DNA from: Paractinoplanes rishiriensis
GTDB lineage: Bacteria; Actinomycetota; Actinomycetes; Mycobacteriales; Micromonosporaceae
Direction of reading: 5' to 3'
Assembly: GCF_016862375.1 (NCBI RefSeq)
Contig: NZ_BOMV01000058.1
Coordinates: 1-46,630 of the forward strand
Length of the DNA: 46,630 nucleotides
The translations under genes were made by a program, and so were the position numbers. The notes below the pieces were generated by a model that saw only the letters and a program-made list of their open reading frames with translations, was not told the origin of the DNA and searched no databases. Shown here in pieces: positions 7,617 to 15,499 of the stretch (positions within the stretch are counted from its first letter, which is position 1; each line of letters opens with the position of its first letter).

Positions 7617-7940
7617 GTGAGTTCCCCCACCGGCGCCCCCGACGACGCGTACTGGCAGCGCCCCGACCCGGCCGCGACTCCCCCGCCGGCACCGGCGCGC
7701 CGACCGGAGCCGCCCGCCCCGACCTACGCCGGCCCACCGACAACCCCGTCGCCGTCCCCGCACTGGCGCCCGCCCACGATCGCCACGCCCCCGCCGCCGC
7801 GCGCCCTGCCCCCGCAGGACATGGACGCCCTCGACGAGGCCGAGGGCTCGGCCCGCACGGTGACCTACGGCATCGGCCTGGTGGCAGGCGCCATAGCCCT
7901 GATCCTGATGTGCCTGCTGTGCGCCCGAGCCCTCTTCTAG
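7617..7940 (+). CDS. Proline-rich C-terminally anchored membrane protein
   Basis: A 107-aa protein. Residues about 1-65 are Pro/Ala/Thr-rich and probably disordered; an acidic linker (DMDALDEAEG) follows, and the C-terminus is a single hydrophobic helix (about 80-105) with two adjacent leucine-flanked Cys. This is a tail-anchored layout with a cytoplasmic or extracytoplasmic disordered arm. Start: GTG at 7617 lies 8 nt after TACCGT and fits a leaderless message; GTG at 7611 is the alternative. Function unknown. The long upstream extension in this frame is not supported because a minus-strand gene occupies it. Confidence 0.65.
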   Translation: MSSPTGAPDDAYWQRPDPAATPPPAPARRPEPPAPTYAGPPTTPSPSPHWRPPTIATPPPPRALPPQDMDALDEAEGSARTVTYGIGLVAGAIALILMCLLCARALF

Positions 7941-7953
7941 TCGTGCCCAAACA

Positions 7954-7974
7954 GCCGCGCCCCGCCGGCGCGGC
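7954..7974. terminator. GC hairpin between convergent genes
   Basis: GCCGCGCC and GGCGCGGC form an 8-bp perfect stem around a 5-nt loop, between the convergent stops at 7940 and 8004. There is no T-tract, so it is a hairpin of terminator type at best. Confidence 0.4.
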
Positions 7975-8003
7975 AGGTCAATCCCGTCGGGTCTTCCCGC
8001 GAC

Positions 8004-8477
8004 CTAGTACTGCCCCCACACCGCGGTCGCGCCCGAGTCGCCGGTCTTGAAGACGTAGTAGCCGGACAGGCCGGCCAGCACGATCATGACGGCCGCCAGG
8101 CCCCACTCGGCAGGCTTCGCCAGTGAGCCGGCCTTGCGCAGGGTGAGTCCCACCATCACGAGCGAGACCAGGCCGAGCCCGAGTGCGAACCAGAGGGTCA
8201 GCCCGCCGTAGCCCATGTGGTCGTCGAGGATCTCCTTGCCCGGACCGGAGAGGCCCTGGGCCAGCAGCCGGTCGTAGAGTTCCTCCCCCGACGCCTTGGT
8301 GACGAACGTGGCGGCCGGAGCCACGATGGCGAGCAGCGCCACGGCCCAACCGATCTTTGGTCGCCAGGCCGGCACCAGGGCGTACACGACGGCGCCCAGC
8401 GCCAGGAGCGGGACAAAAATAACCGCCGCATGCAGGACGAGTGCGTGCACCGGCAGGCCGTTGACTTGGTCGAACAA
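8004..8477 (-). CDS. DUF2231 family membrane protein
   Basis: A 157-aa protein with four hydrophobic segments (about 12-34, 42-60, 92-112, 122-141). The N-terminus FDQVNGLPVHALVLHAAV is characteristic of DUF2231, a family of predicted membrane proteins of unknown function; the two His residues in this part (11 and 16) are conserved in the family and could bind a metal or heme. It starts with TTG at 8477, with GAGGAGG 5 nt upstream. It stands alone, divergent from furA. Confidence 0.85.
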   Translation of the reverse strand: MFDQVNGLPVHALVLHAAVIFVPLLALGAVVYALVPAWRPKIGWAVALLAIVAPAATFVTKASGEELYDRLLAQGLSGPGKEILDDHMGYGGLTLWFALGLGLVSLVMVGLTLRKAGSLAKPAEWGLAAVMIVLAGLSGYYVFKTGDSGATAVWGQY

Positions 8478-8658
8478 GGCGCCTCCTCGATCGTGGGACG
8501 GACCGCCAGCTTAGAAGTATCTGACGGCGCAAGCATCCGCTGTGTGCGCATACGTCTGCTCGGCCGTTCCGGTTCACCCACTGGTCCGATCTTGTGATAT
8601 CCCCAGGTAGGAGATCTTCGGTGTTGGGGTTTCGCCGGAACCGTGCTGTCATGGACCA

Positions 8659-9093
8659 ATGTCCACCGGTGAGGATTTGCTGCGCGCGAACGGACTGCGG
8701 GTCACCAAGCCGCGCCTCGCCGTGTTGGAGGTTCTGCACGAGGGCGGCCACCTCGAGGTGGAAGACATCGCCAACCGCGCCCGCACCCGCCTCGACTCGG
8801 TTTCCACCCAGGCCGTGTACGACGTGCTGGGCGCGCTGTCCCGGGCCGGCCTGGCCCGCCGCCTCGAACCGGCCGGCAGCCCCGCCCGCTTCGAGGCCCG
8901 CGTCGGCGACAACCATCACCACATCGTCTGCCGGGGCTGCGGCGCGATAGCCGACGTCGACTGCGCGGTGGGCGAACGCCCCTGCCTCACCCCCAACGAC
9001 CGCCAGGGCTTCGAACTCGACGAGGCCGAGGTGACCTTCTGGGGCCTTTGTCCGGCGTGCCAAACCCGCCGCCGCGCCGACACCCTGGCCTAG
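8659..9093 (+). CDS. furA: Fur-family transcriptional regulator (FurA-like)
   Basis: A 144-aa Fur protein: winged-helix DNA-binding domain (about 1-80, recognition region STQAVYDVLGAL) and dimerisation/metal domain. Residues NHHHIVCRGCG (His 86-88, Cys 91 and 94) and the CPAC pair (131 and 134) give the regulatory and structural metal sites. Members close to this in actinobacteria (FurA/CatC) usually repress katG and lie just upstream of it. Here the next gene is a convergent MpaB-type oxygenase, so no catalase target is visible. There is no clear ribosome site; TGTCAT six bases before the ATG may be a -10 of a leaderless message. Confidence 0.9.
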   Translation: MSTGEDLLRANGLRVTKPRLAVLEVLHEGGHLEVEDIANRARTRLDSVSTQAVYDVLGALSRAGLARRLEPAGSPARFEARVGDNHHHIVCRGCGAIADVDCAVGERPCLTPNDRQGFELDEAEVTFWGLCPACQTRRRADTLA

Positions 9094-9124
9094 CACGCGC
9101 CCCACCCCTCTTACCAGCGCCTCC

Positions 9125-9143
9125 ACCCCGCCGACGGCGGGGT
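9125..9143. terminator. Short GC hairpin after furA
   Basis: ACCCCGCC (9125-9132), a 3-nt loop and GGCGGGGT (9136-9143) make an 8-bp stem in the 49-bp gap between two convergent genes. It touches the stop codon of the minus-strand gene. No T-tract. Confidence 0.35.
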
Positions 9144-10000
9144 CAGGAGAGGGCGGCTGCCCGTTCCATGGCGAGTTCGCTGGCTTTGGTCACCCGGTAG
9201 CGGCGGGGCAGGGTCGACATCACCGTGGCGATCAGCAGGCGCAGGCCGCGGGCGGAGAGGTCGGCGGTCAGGTCGATGGTGGGCCAGCCGAGGCCGCCGT
9301 AGAGCCGCCGGGCCCACGGGGGCAGCAGGGCGACGGCGGTCGCGGCGATCGCGGTGTAGGCCCAGCGGGTCGGCCCCAGGTTGAGGCCAAGGCGCAGGAC
9401 CCGGCTGCCCCAGAGTTCGGGCGCTGGCGGAACGGTCAGGAACAGGGCCGCCTCGGCGCTGTCGCGGGTCAGGGCCAGATCGGGCTGCATCCGCTCGTAG
9501 TAGGCCGCCACCTCGGCCGCCGTGCCCGGCACGGTCGCCGGGTCGAGGCCGATCAACTCGGCCGCGCGCAACTGTTCGGTGTAGTAGCCGTCGATCTCGG
9601 CGGGTGTCAACCGCACGCCGGCCCGGGCCGCCGTGGTCAGGAACGACTCCACCTCGGCCACATGCACCCAGCGGAGCAGTTCGGGCTCGTCGACCCGGAA
9701 CCGCTCGCCGGTGCGCGGGTCGATCGCCGACAGCCGGGAGTGCAGCCGGCGCACCCGGCGCGCGGCCGCGTGGACCTCCTCGGTGGTGCCCCAGACGATC
9801 GCGCCAACGTACGCCGATGTCCGCAGCAACCGCCCCCACGGGTCGGCCCGGTAGCCGGAGTTTTGCATCACCGCGGCCACCGCGCGCGGGTGCAGCGCTT
9901 GCAGGTAGAGCGAGCGCAACCCGCCGAGCAGCAGGATCGGTTCTCGATGCAGCCGCCAGGTGACCGAACCCGGCCCGAACAGACCCACGTCCCCAGTCAT
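9143..10000 (-). CDS. MpaB-type oxygenase (DUF2236)
   Basis: A 285-aa member of the DUF2236/MpaB family, heme-type oxygenases related to the latex-clearing protein fold. The start MTGDVGLFGPGSVTW and the following WRLHREPILLLGGLRSLYLQALHP stretch are the family N-terminus; a conserved GTTEEV and RWVHVAEV segment (His in the latter a likely ligand) and the DLSARGLRLL C-terminus follow. I chose the ATG at 10000 because it fits this conserved beginning; in-frame GTG at 10024 and TTG at 10030 are possible. The substrate is unknown. It is downstream of the nuclease gene on the same strand, 60 bp away. Confidence 0.85.
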   Translation of the reverse strand: MTGDVGLFGPGSVTWRLHREPILLLGGLRSLYLQALHPRAVAAVMQNSGYRADPWGRLLRTSAYVGAIVWGTTEEVHAAARRVRRLHSRLSAIDPRTGERFRVDEPELLRWVHVAEVESFLTTAARAGVRLTPAEIDGYYTEQLRAAELIGLDPATVPGTAAEVAAYYERMQPDLALTRDSAEAALFLTVPPAPELWGSRVLRLGLNLGPTRWAYTAIAATAVALLPPWARRLYGGLGWPTIDLTADLSARGLRLLIATVMSTLPRRYRVTKASELAMERAAALS

Positions 10001-10060
10001 GCGATCCAGATTGCCACGGATCACCGCCAAACTTGAACTCGTTCAGGAAGGGCAACCCCG

Positions 10061-10939
10061 TCAGGTGCCCAGGTGCTCCACCGCCGTCCACGGCTCCCTC
10101 GCGACGGACTCCTGACCGGCCGGGCAGACCCGCCGGAAATCACACCAGCTGCACAGCGCGCCGGGAGCGGTCGGAAACTCGGTGTCCGGGTCGGCGCCGT
10201 CGGCCACCGCGCGCTCGGCCGTCATGATGTCGCGGGCCGTGTCCTCGGCGCGGCGGAGCTGACGGGCCAGGGACTCCTCGGTGTGCTCGTGCGCCGCGAC
10301 CGTGCCGCTGGGCAGATGGTGCAGCTCGACCCGGTGACACGGCCGGCGGAAAACCCGCTGTGCGGCGTACGCGTAAAGCGCCAAGGCCTGCGAACCGCGC
10401 GCGTCGTCGGCGTCGAGGCCGGACCGGCCGGTCTTGTAGTCGACGATCACCGCCTCGGTGCCGGACGGGCCCATCCGCGAGTCGATGCGGTCGGCGCGGC
10501 CGTTGAAGGCGAGCACCGCGGTCTTGGTCGCCACCACCCGCTCGACACCGAGCGGTTCCTCCTGCGGATCGAGGGTCGCCACGTAGGTCTCGAGCCACTG
10601 CAGGGCCTGCCGATAACTCGCCCGCTCCTGGTCGACGTCGCGGTAGCCCTCGCGGACCCATGTTGATTTGAGAAGGGTCGGCAGTGCACCGGGCACCCGG
10701 CGGTCGGGCGGCAGGGCGAACCAGTTTTTCAGCGCGGTGTGGACGCTGGCACCCAGCGAGTTGTGTGCCCAGGGCGGCCCCTTGGGCGGGGTCGGTCGGT
10801 CGACGTAGGAATATCGGTAGCGGCGGGGGCAATCCGCATAGGCCCCGAGCTTGCTGGGCGTGCAGACGAAGAGCCGCTCGGGCATCCCGTCGAAGCCGAG
10901 CTGCTCGGGGACCGCGTTGCGGGATCTGGTGGGGGCCAC
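10061..10939 (-). CDS. RecB-family PD-(D/E)XK exonuclease with Fe-S cluster
   Basis: A 292-aa single-domain nuclease. The active site is readable as GRADRID (about 151-157) followed by IVDYKTG (about 170-176), the D...DxK core of RecB/Cas4 nucleases. Cys 37 together with Cys 263, 266 and 272 (CSWC...C) has the spacing of the 4Fe-4S cluster seen in AddB, Cas4 and related enzymes. It lacks a helicase domain and stands outside a CRISPR locus; actinobacterial genomes often carry this stand-alone form, probably for DNA repair. The GTG at 10939 has AGGAT 7 nt upstream. Confidence 0.88.
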   Translation of the reverse strand: MAPTRSRNAVPEQLGFDGMPERLFVCTPSKLGAYADCPRRYRYSYVDRPTPPKGPPWAHNSLGASVHTALKNWFALPPDRRVPGALPTLLKSTWVREGYRDVDQERASYRQALQWLETYVATLDPQEEPLGVERVVATKTAVLAFNGRADRIDSRMGPSGTEAVIVDYKTGRSGLDADDARGSQALALYAYAAQRVFRRPCHRVELHHLPSGTVAAHEHTEESLARQLRRAEDTARDIMTAERAVADGADPDTEFPTAPGALCSWCDFRRVCPAGQESVAREPWTAVEHLGT

Positions 10940-10973
10940 GGGGTAATCCTGCCAGCCGGGTACGACAGGAATG

Positions 10974-11591
10974 TCAGCCCGCGGCCGTGTACAGCCGCAC
11001 GAAAGCCGCCACCGCGTCCGCGATCAGCTGAACCGCGATGGCCGCCAGCAGCAGGCCGGCGATCCGGGTGAGCACCTCGATGCCGCCCGGCCGGAGCAGC
11101 TTGACGATCACCCCGGAGAAGCGCAGCACCAGCCAGACCACGACCATCACCAGCAGGATGCCGAGACCGATCACCGCGTACTCGTCGGCGCCCCCGGCCC
11201 GCTGCACGAAGAGCATGGTGGCCACGATGGCACCCGGTCCGGCCAGCAGCGGCGTCCCGATCGGTACCAGCGCGACGTTGCTGGTACCGACCTGTTCGGC
11301 GGGCGTGTCGGCCTTGCCGGTGAGCAGTTGCAGGGCGACCAGGACCAGCAGCAGTCCGCCGGCGCCCTGCAGCGCGGGCAGCTGGACGTGCAGGTAGTCG
11401 AGCAGGGTCTGCCCGGCCACCGCGAAGCCGACGATCACGCCGAGCGCCAGCAGCACTGCCTGGGTGGCCGCCTTCATCCGGGCCCGGCCGGACATCGACC
11501 CGGTCAGCGCCAGGAAGACCGGCACCATGCCGGGCGGATCGACGATCACCAGCAGAGTGACGAGAACCTCGCCGAGCAGCTTCAGATTCAC
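10974..11591 (-). CDS. MarC family integral membrane protein
   Basis: A 205-aa protein with six hydrophobic segments; the first contains the conserved VDPPGMVPVFLALT of the MarC/NAAT family, and a later loop has the second repeat GPGAIVATM. Family members are predicted small-molecule transporters, some proposed to carry neutral amino acids; the old link of MarC with multiple antibiotic resistance has not held up. The start is GTG at 11591. It is 24 bp downstream of the PHP phosphoesterase gene on the same strand, so co-transcription is likely. Confidence 0.9.
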   Translation of the reverse strand: MNLKLLGEVLVTLLVIVDPPGMVPVFLALTGSMSGRARMKAATQAVLLALGVIVGFAVAGQTLLDYLHVQLPALQGAGGLLLVLVALQLLTGKADTPAEQVGTSNVALVPIGTPLLAGPGAIVATMLFVQRAGGADEYAVIGLGILLVMVVVWLVLRFSGVIVKLLRPGGIEVLTRIAGLLLAAIAVQLIADAVAAFVRLYTAAG

Positions 11592-11615
11592 CCGATCAAG
11601 GTAGGTGCTGGGTGA

Positions 11616-12467
11616 TCAGCCGAGCACCGGCACCCCGGTCGCCGCGGAGACGATTTTCTCGTACGCCTCGGGCGCCGTGCTGAACGCGCCTAGCTGGACG
11701 GTCTTGTGCGTACCGTGAAAATCGGACGATCCGGTAACCACCAGCCCGAGCTGATCGGCAAGATCCCGGACGTGCTCCCGCTCCGCCGGCGAGTGGTCCT
11801 CGTGATCCGCCTCCAGTCCGAACAGGCCGTTGTCGGCAAGCTCGGCGATCAACCGGTCCGGCACCACCCGGCCGCGTGACGTCGCCCGCGGATGCGCGAA
11901 GACGGCCACCCCACCGGCGGCTCGGACCGCGCGTACCGCCTCAAAAACATCAAGGTCCGCCTTCGGTACGAAGTACCGCGAGCCCAGCCACTGCGAGGCG
12001 AAAGCCTCGTCGGTCGTGCCGACCAGACCGGCCCGGATCAGCGCCTGCGCGATGTGCGGCCGCCCCACCGAGCCACCGGCCGCGTAGCCCCGCACCTCGT
12101 CCCAGGTGATCGGCACGCCGTCGGCTCGCAGTTTGGTAACGATCTTTTCGGCGCGTTGCTCGCGGTCACTCCGGAGAGTGGCGAGGTCGCCGGCCAGCCG
12201 CGGTTCGGCCGGGTCGAAGAGGTACGCGAGCAGGTGCAACGGCACGGCCGGGCGGGCGCCGAACCACCGGCAGGAGAGTTCGGCACCGCGTACCAGACGC
12301 AGACCCGGCGGCAGCGATGCCGCCGCGTCCGCCCACCCACCGGTGGTGTCGTGATCGGTGATGGCCATCACATCGAGGCCCGCGGCCGCCCCTGCGGTGA
12401 CCAGTTGCGCGGGGGTGAGAGTGCCGTCGCTGGCCGTCGAATGGCAGTGCAGGTCGATTCGGGTCAC
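11616..12467 (-). CDS. PHP-domain phosphoesterase (TrpH/RNase AM-like)
   Basis: A 283-aa PHP protein. The N-terminal IDLHCHSTASDG gives the first metal His pair (7 and 9), MAITDHDTTGGW the next His, VAVFAHPRATSR and TGSSDFHGTHK the later metal ligands. Close relatives hydrolyse 3',5'-nucleoside bisphosphates and short 5'-RNA ends. The GTG at 12467 has no ribosome site; TAGCGT lies six bases upstream, so the mRNA is probably leaderless. Followed by marC. Confidence 0.9.
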   Translation of the reverse strand: MTRIDLHCHSTASDGTLTPAQLVTAGAAAGLDVMAITDHDTTGGWADAAASLPPGLRLVRGAELSCRWFGARPAVPLHLLAYLFDPAEPRLAGDLATLRSDREQRAEKIVTKLRADGVPITWDEVRGYAAGGSVGRPHIAQALIRAGLVGTTDEAFASQWLGSRYFVPKADLDVFEAVRAVRAAGGVAVFAHPRATSRGRVVPDRLIAELADNGLFGLEADHEDHSPAEREHVRDLADQLGLVVTGSSDFHGTHKTVQLGAFSTAPEAYEKIVSAATGVPVLG

Positions 12468-12473
12468 CCGAAA

Positions 12474-12479
12474 ACGCTA
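12474..12479 (-). promoter_or_regulatory. -10 element of leaderless PHP gene
   Basis: TAGCGT on the minus strand, six bases (TTTCGG) before the GTG at 12467. The placement puts the transcription start at or next to the start codon. Confidence 0.55.
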
Positions 12480-12491
12480 CCGGTACGGCCT

Positions 12492-13340
12492 TTAGGCGTC
12501 GTCGCCGTCCCCGTCCTTGCCGAGCCGTGCCTCGACCGCCTGCGGCTCGTACATCTCCTCGACCACGCGCAGGTACAGCTCGTTGGGGTTGGGCAGATGC
12601 TTGACCTCGCGGAGTGCCTGGTCCTGGCCGGCCGACTCGAGGACGAATGTGCCGTAGCTCAGCATCCGGCCGAGTGCCGACTGTTCGTACTTCATGTCGG
12701 TCACCCGCAGGAGCGGCATCATGGCCACCCGCCGGGTGATGATCCCGTTGACCACCATCACCCGTTTGTTGGTCAGGATGAAGCGGTCGAAATACCAGTC
12801 GAAGACCTTCCACGCCACCCAGCCGATGACGCCCAGCCAGATCAGCACCGCGACCGTGACCAGGCCGTCCACGTGCTGCCGGGTCAGGAAGCCGGCCAGG
12901 TAACCGAGGGCCAGGGTGGCGCCGGCACCGATGCCGAGCGGCCCGGAGAGGTGGATCCAGTGCCGCTTCCACTCACCGCGGTAGCGCTCGGTGGGGAACA
13001 GGTAGCGGGCGACCAGTGTGGTCGGCTCGTCCTCGAGCGGGAGTACGCGGCGAGGTCCGCCGCCACCACCCTCGGGGCCGAGACCCTCGAGTTCCTCCTC
13101 GGTGAACACGGGCGCTTCATATTCGCCCGTGTCAGTGGCGTAGCCGGCGTCGCCCGAGTAACCAGCGTCTGGCGAGTAGCCGGCGTCGGGCGAAAAGCCC
13201 GGACCATCCGAATAGGTGCGCCGCCGGGCGTAGGCGGGATCGTCGAAAGCCGGGTCGTTGTACCCGAAACTGTCGTCGTCGTCCCGAGGGCGCCCAGCAC
13301 CCTCGCCTCGAGGCTCGCGCGGCTCAGCAGGACCACCCAT
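12492..13340 (-). CDS. PH-domain membrane protein with repetitive N-terminal arm
   Basis: A 282-aa protein. Residues about 1-75 are acidic and repetitive (DAGYSPDAGYSGDAGY, three copies of a Ser/Gly-Asp-Ala-Gly-Tyr motif) and probably disordered. Two membrane helices follow at about 130-150 and 156-175, then a bacterial PH (bPH2/YdbS-type) domain including FDRFILTNKRVMVVNGIITRR and MPLLRVTDMKYEQS, and a C-terminal acidic tail. The domain is known in membrane-associated proteins of unknown role. The ATG at 13340 is six bases after TAGCAT on its strand, so the mRNA is likely leaderless. Tyr-rich repeats could be phosphorylation or condensate-forming segments; that is speculation. Confidence 0.85.
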   Translation of the reverse strand: MGGPAEPREPRGEGAGRPRDDDDSFGYNDPAFDDPAYARRRTYSDGPGFSPDAGYSPDAGYSGDAGYATDTGEYEAPVFTEEELEGLGPEGGGGGPRRVLPLEDEPTTLVARYLFPTERYRGEWKRHWIHLSGPLGIGAGATLALGYLAGFLTRQHVDGLVTVAVLIWLGVIGWVAWKVFDWYFDRFILTNKRVMVVNGIITRRVAMMPLLRVTDMKYEQSALGRMLSYGTFVLESAGQDQALREVKHLPNPNELYLRVVEEMYEPQAVEARLGKDGDGDDA

Positions 13341-13346
13341 ATGGTG

Positions 13347-13352
13347 ATGCTA
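13347..13352 (-). promoter_or_regulatory. -10 element of leaderless PH-domain gene
   Basis: TAGCAT on the minus strand, six bases (CACCAT) before the ATG at 13340. It overlaps the stop of the small gene upstream (13350), so the two genes are transcribed separately at least in part. Confidence 0.55.
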
Positions 13353-13508
13353 AGCGACGAGGTTAGTGAAGAACTGGCCGAAGCCCCGGGCAATATCGGC
13401 GATGGTCCCTCCGAGGGAGGAGAACACATCGGCCGCCGAACTCGGGTTGAAGGCGATGAAAAAGATCAAGAACGCGATACCAAGCCAGGTGAGAACCTTC
13501 TTGATCAT
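13350..13508 (-). CDS. 52-aa membrane-associated peptide
   Basis: A short gene starting MIKKVLTWLGIAFLIFF, with one hydrophobic helix (about 5-20) and a second amphipathic segment (about 28-50, GGTIADIARGFGQFFTNLV). The ATG at 13508 has AGGAGAAGG about 8 nt upstream, a strong site; a frame extension further upstream has no support. Many actinobacteria carry similar short single-pass proteins; I know no function. It lies directly upstream of the PH-domain gene, same strand. Confidence 0.75.
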   Translation of the reverse strand: MIKKVLTWLGIAFLIFFIAFNPSSAADVFSSLGGTIADIARGFGQFFTNLVA

Positions 13509-13638
13509 GGCGGGCCTTCTCCTGTAGGTGCGGGTGACGGTCAGCGCCGCGGCAGTACTGACGGTATCAGCTTCGTCGCTCCGTGTGAACAATGTGACCG
13601 AAAAGCCGATACCGTTCCCGCAGGTCAAGCCCCAAGTA

Positions 13639-14313
13639 TCAGGCCCGGCCCTGCAGATATGGCGACGGCGCTCCGTACACGAGCTCGGGTGGCACCCCCT
13701 CGGAGAGATCGTGCAGAACGACGTGCTCTGCGAGGAAGTAACCCGCGCTTGCCGGCCACGCTACCGCATAGAGCCACATTCCTTTGGCCTCACTCACGTA
13801 GGCACTTCGATCTTCCGGGGACTTGACGCACCACAGTGGAGTGGGGTGTCCCGCGGCCTTGATCTTGGCATGTGGACCTTGGTGTCCATTGGGGTCCGCG
13901 AGGGCCTCGGCAATCAGATAACCAGGGTCGATGCCCGGAATGCCGGCGAATCGCGTGCCCAGTCCGACGCCCGGTTGCTCGGCGATCAGCACCACATCGG
14001 CCGGTCCGCCACCGAGCGGCTCCGGGCCGCTGCAGGAGACCGCGCTGGCGCGTACGCCCGCCCGGTCGTCGCCGGCCCAGCCGACGCCGGTGACCATCCA
14101 TCCGGCGGGCAGCGGCCACGGACACCAGAACGGCACCCGGTCGGCGCTGCGCGCGACCGGGCGCAACATGCTCTCGACGATCTCGGCGCTGATGTGCTCG
14201 GCCACGTGGAACGGCGGCACCTCGCCACAGTTGTCACAGCGCCATGCGGTGTGCATCAGATCCGGCTTGCGGACCTGCGCAGCGCACCTGGGGCAACTCA
14301 CCGTGACACCCAC
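13639..14313 (-). CDS. DUF6758 zinc-ribbon protein
   Basis: A 224-aa protein with an N-terminal zinc ribbon: CPRC (about 7-10) and CDNC (about 26-29), with a DLMHTAWRCD segment between. The rest is mixed alpha/beta and ends near SPYLQGRA. I recall this architecture as the actinobacterial family DUF6758, of unknown function. The GTG at 14313 has only a distant GGAG; a GTG at 14301, closer to the conserved SCPRC beginning, is an equal alternative. Confidence 0.75.
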   Translation of the reverse strand: MGVTVSCPRCAAQVRKPDLMHTAWRCDNCGEVPPFHVAEHISAEIVESMLRPVARSADRVPFWCPWPLPAGWMVTGVGWAGDDRAGVRASAVSCSGPEPLGGGPADVVLIAEQPGVGLGTRFAGIPGIDPGYLIAEALADPNGHQGPHAKIKAAGHPTPLWCVKSPEDRSAYVSEAKGMWLYAVAWPASAGYFLAEHVVLHDLSEGVPPELVYGAPSPYLQGRA

Positions 14314-14382
14314 CCACCTACCGTGCGGCTCCGGCGTGTCCTCGTCAAGCGGATCGGCAATACCCGGACGTATCAGAAAGAT

Positions 14383-15015
14383 TCACTCCGGCGGGGGTCC
14401 CGCGTGCGCGCGAACCCACGCGTGCATCGCAATTCCGCTGGCCACGCCGGCATTGATCGACCGGGTCGAGCCGTATTGCGCGATCGAGAACAACTCGGTG
14501 CAGGCCGCGCGGGCGATGTCGGACAGACCCGGGCCCTCCTGTCCGAAGAGCAGCACACAGTGCCGGGGCAGGGCGCTGGTCTCCATCGGCCGGGAGCCGG
14601 GCAGGTTGTCGATGCCGATCACCGGGAGGCCCCGGTCGGACGCCCAGGCCACGAACTCGTCGATGGTCGGGTGGTGCCGGACGTGCTGATAACGGTCGGT
14701 CACCATGGCGCCGCGACGGTTCCACTTGCGTAGCCCCACGATGTGGACCTCGGCGGCCAGGAACGCGTTGGCGTTGCGCACCACCGTGCCGATGTTGAGG
14801 TCGTGCTGCCAGTTCTCGATCGCGACGTGGAAGTCGTGGCGGCGGCGGTCCAGGTCGGCGACCACGGCCTCGCGACGCCAGTAGCGGTAGCGGTCGACGA
14901 CGTTGCGGCGGTCACCGTTGGCCAGCAGTTCGGGGTCGTACTGCGGGCCGGTCGGCCACTCACCCGCCCACGGACCGACGCCGACCTCGGCGGACTCGTC
15001 CTCACCCGCAATCAT
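14383..15015 (-). CDS. TrmH/SpoU-family RNA 2'-O-methyltransferase
   Basis: A 210-aa SPOUT methyltransferase. The three family motifs are present: NIGTVVRNANAF (about 74-85, motif 1), LLFGQEGPGLS (about 154-164, motif 2) and STRSINAGVASGIAMH (about 182-197, motif 3). These form the knotted SAM site. Such enzymes methylate 2'-OH groups of tRNA or rRNA; the exact target is not readable. It starts with ATG at 15015, close to a possible -10 (TAGCGT). It is divergent from the trxA upstream region. Confidence 0.9.
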   Translation of the reverse strand: MIAGEDESAEVGVGPWAGEWPTGPQYDPELLANGDRRNVVDRYRYWRREAVVADLDRRRHDFHVAIENWQHDLNIGTVVRNANAFLAAEVHIVGLRKWNRRGAMVTDRYQHVRHHPTIDEFVAWASDRGLPVIGIDNLPGSRPMETSALPRHCVLLFGQEGPGLSDIARAACTELFSIAQYGSTRSINAGVASGIAMHAWVRAHAGPPPE

Positions 15016-15499
15016 GGGCGGTTACGCTACCCAGCGGCCCCGCGTGAGCGGGCAGGCCGGGTGGCTCAACGATCCGGCCAGGACGCAATGACGGGACGCA
15101 ATGAGCGGCGGGGCCCTCCCCGGCACCCGCCGCCCACGCTCTGGTTGGGCATCAGTCTGCCTTACCGTGAGTATCGCGGTGAAGGGCTCTCAAATGTGAG
15201 GGAAGTCACATTTAAGTTTGTTTCCTATTACTTTCGGTGCTCGCGGACGGCCGATCAGACAGTGGTCCATCCCCGACCGAGGTGCCATGTCGGAGTTTTC
15301 TGGACTAAACGGACGTCACCAGTTGCAGCGGAACTGGGAGCGCTCTCCCTACTTATCGTTACGATGAGTTGCTCAAGGCCAACACCGCGTCTCGAAATCG
15401 TGCCCCAGCACACGTGTCATCGCCCGCGCGCCGGGAATGACGAAGGGGGACGATGGGTTTGAACGCACGCAAGCCAATTTTCCCGTGGACGGAGACATC
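15016..15499. other. Long intergenic region upstream of trxA
   Basis: 484 bp without a convincing gene between the divergent trmH-type gene and trxA. It contains an unusually AT-rich stretch (about 15190-15235) holding a perfect CRP-type palindrome, a TATTAC hexamer at 15226-15231 that may be a -10, and a LacI-operator-like sequence at 15335-15348. Any transcript from the TATTAC hexamer would have a leader of more than 250 nt before trxA, or could be a separate non-coding RNA. Confidence 0.5.
15192..15213. promoter_or_regulatory. CRP/FNR-type binding site, perfect palindrome
   Basis: AAATGTGA (15192-15199), six bases, TCACATTT (15206-15213). All eight positions of each arm pair, and both arms equal the classical CRP consensus arms. 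Actinobacterial Crp proteins recognise the same TGTGA-N6-TCACA core. It lies 287 bp before trxA and 177 bp before the divergent trmH-type gene; which is controlled is not known. Confidence 0.82.
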
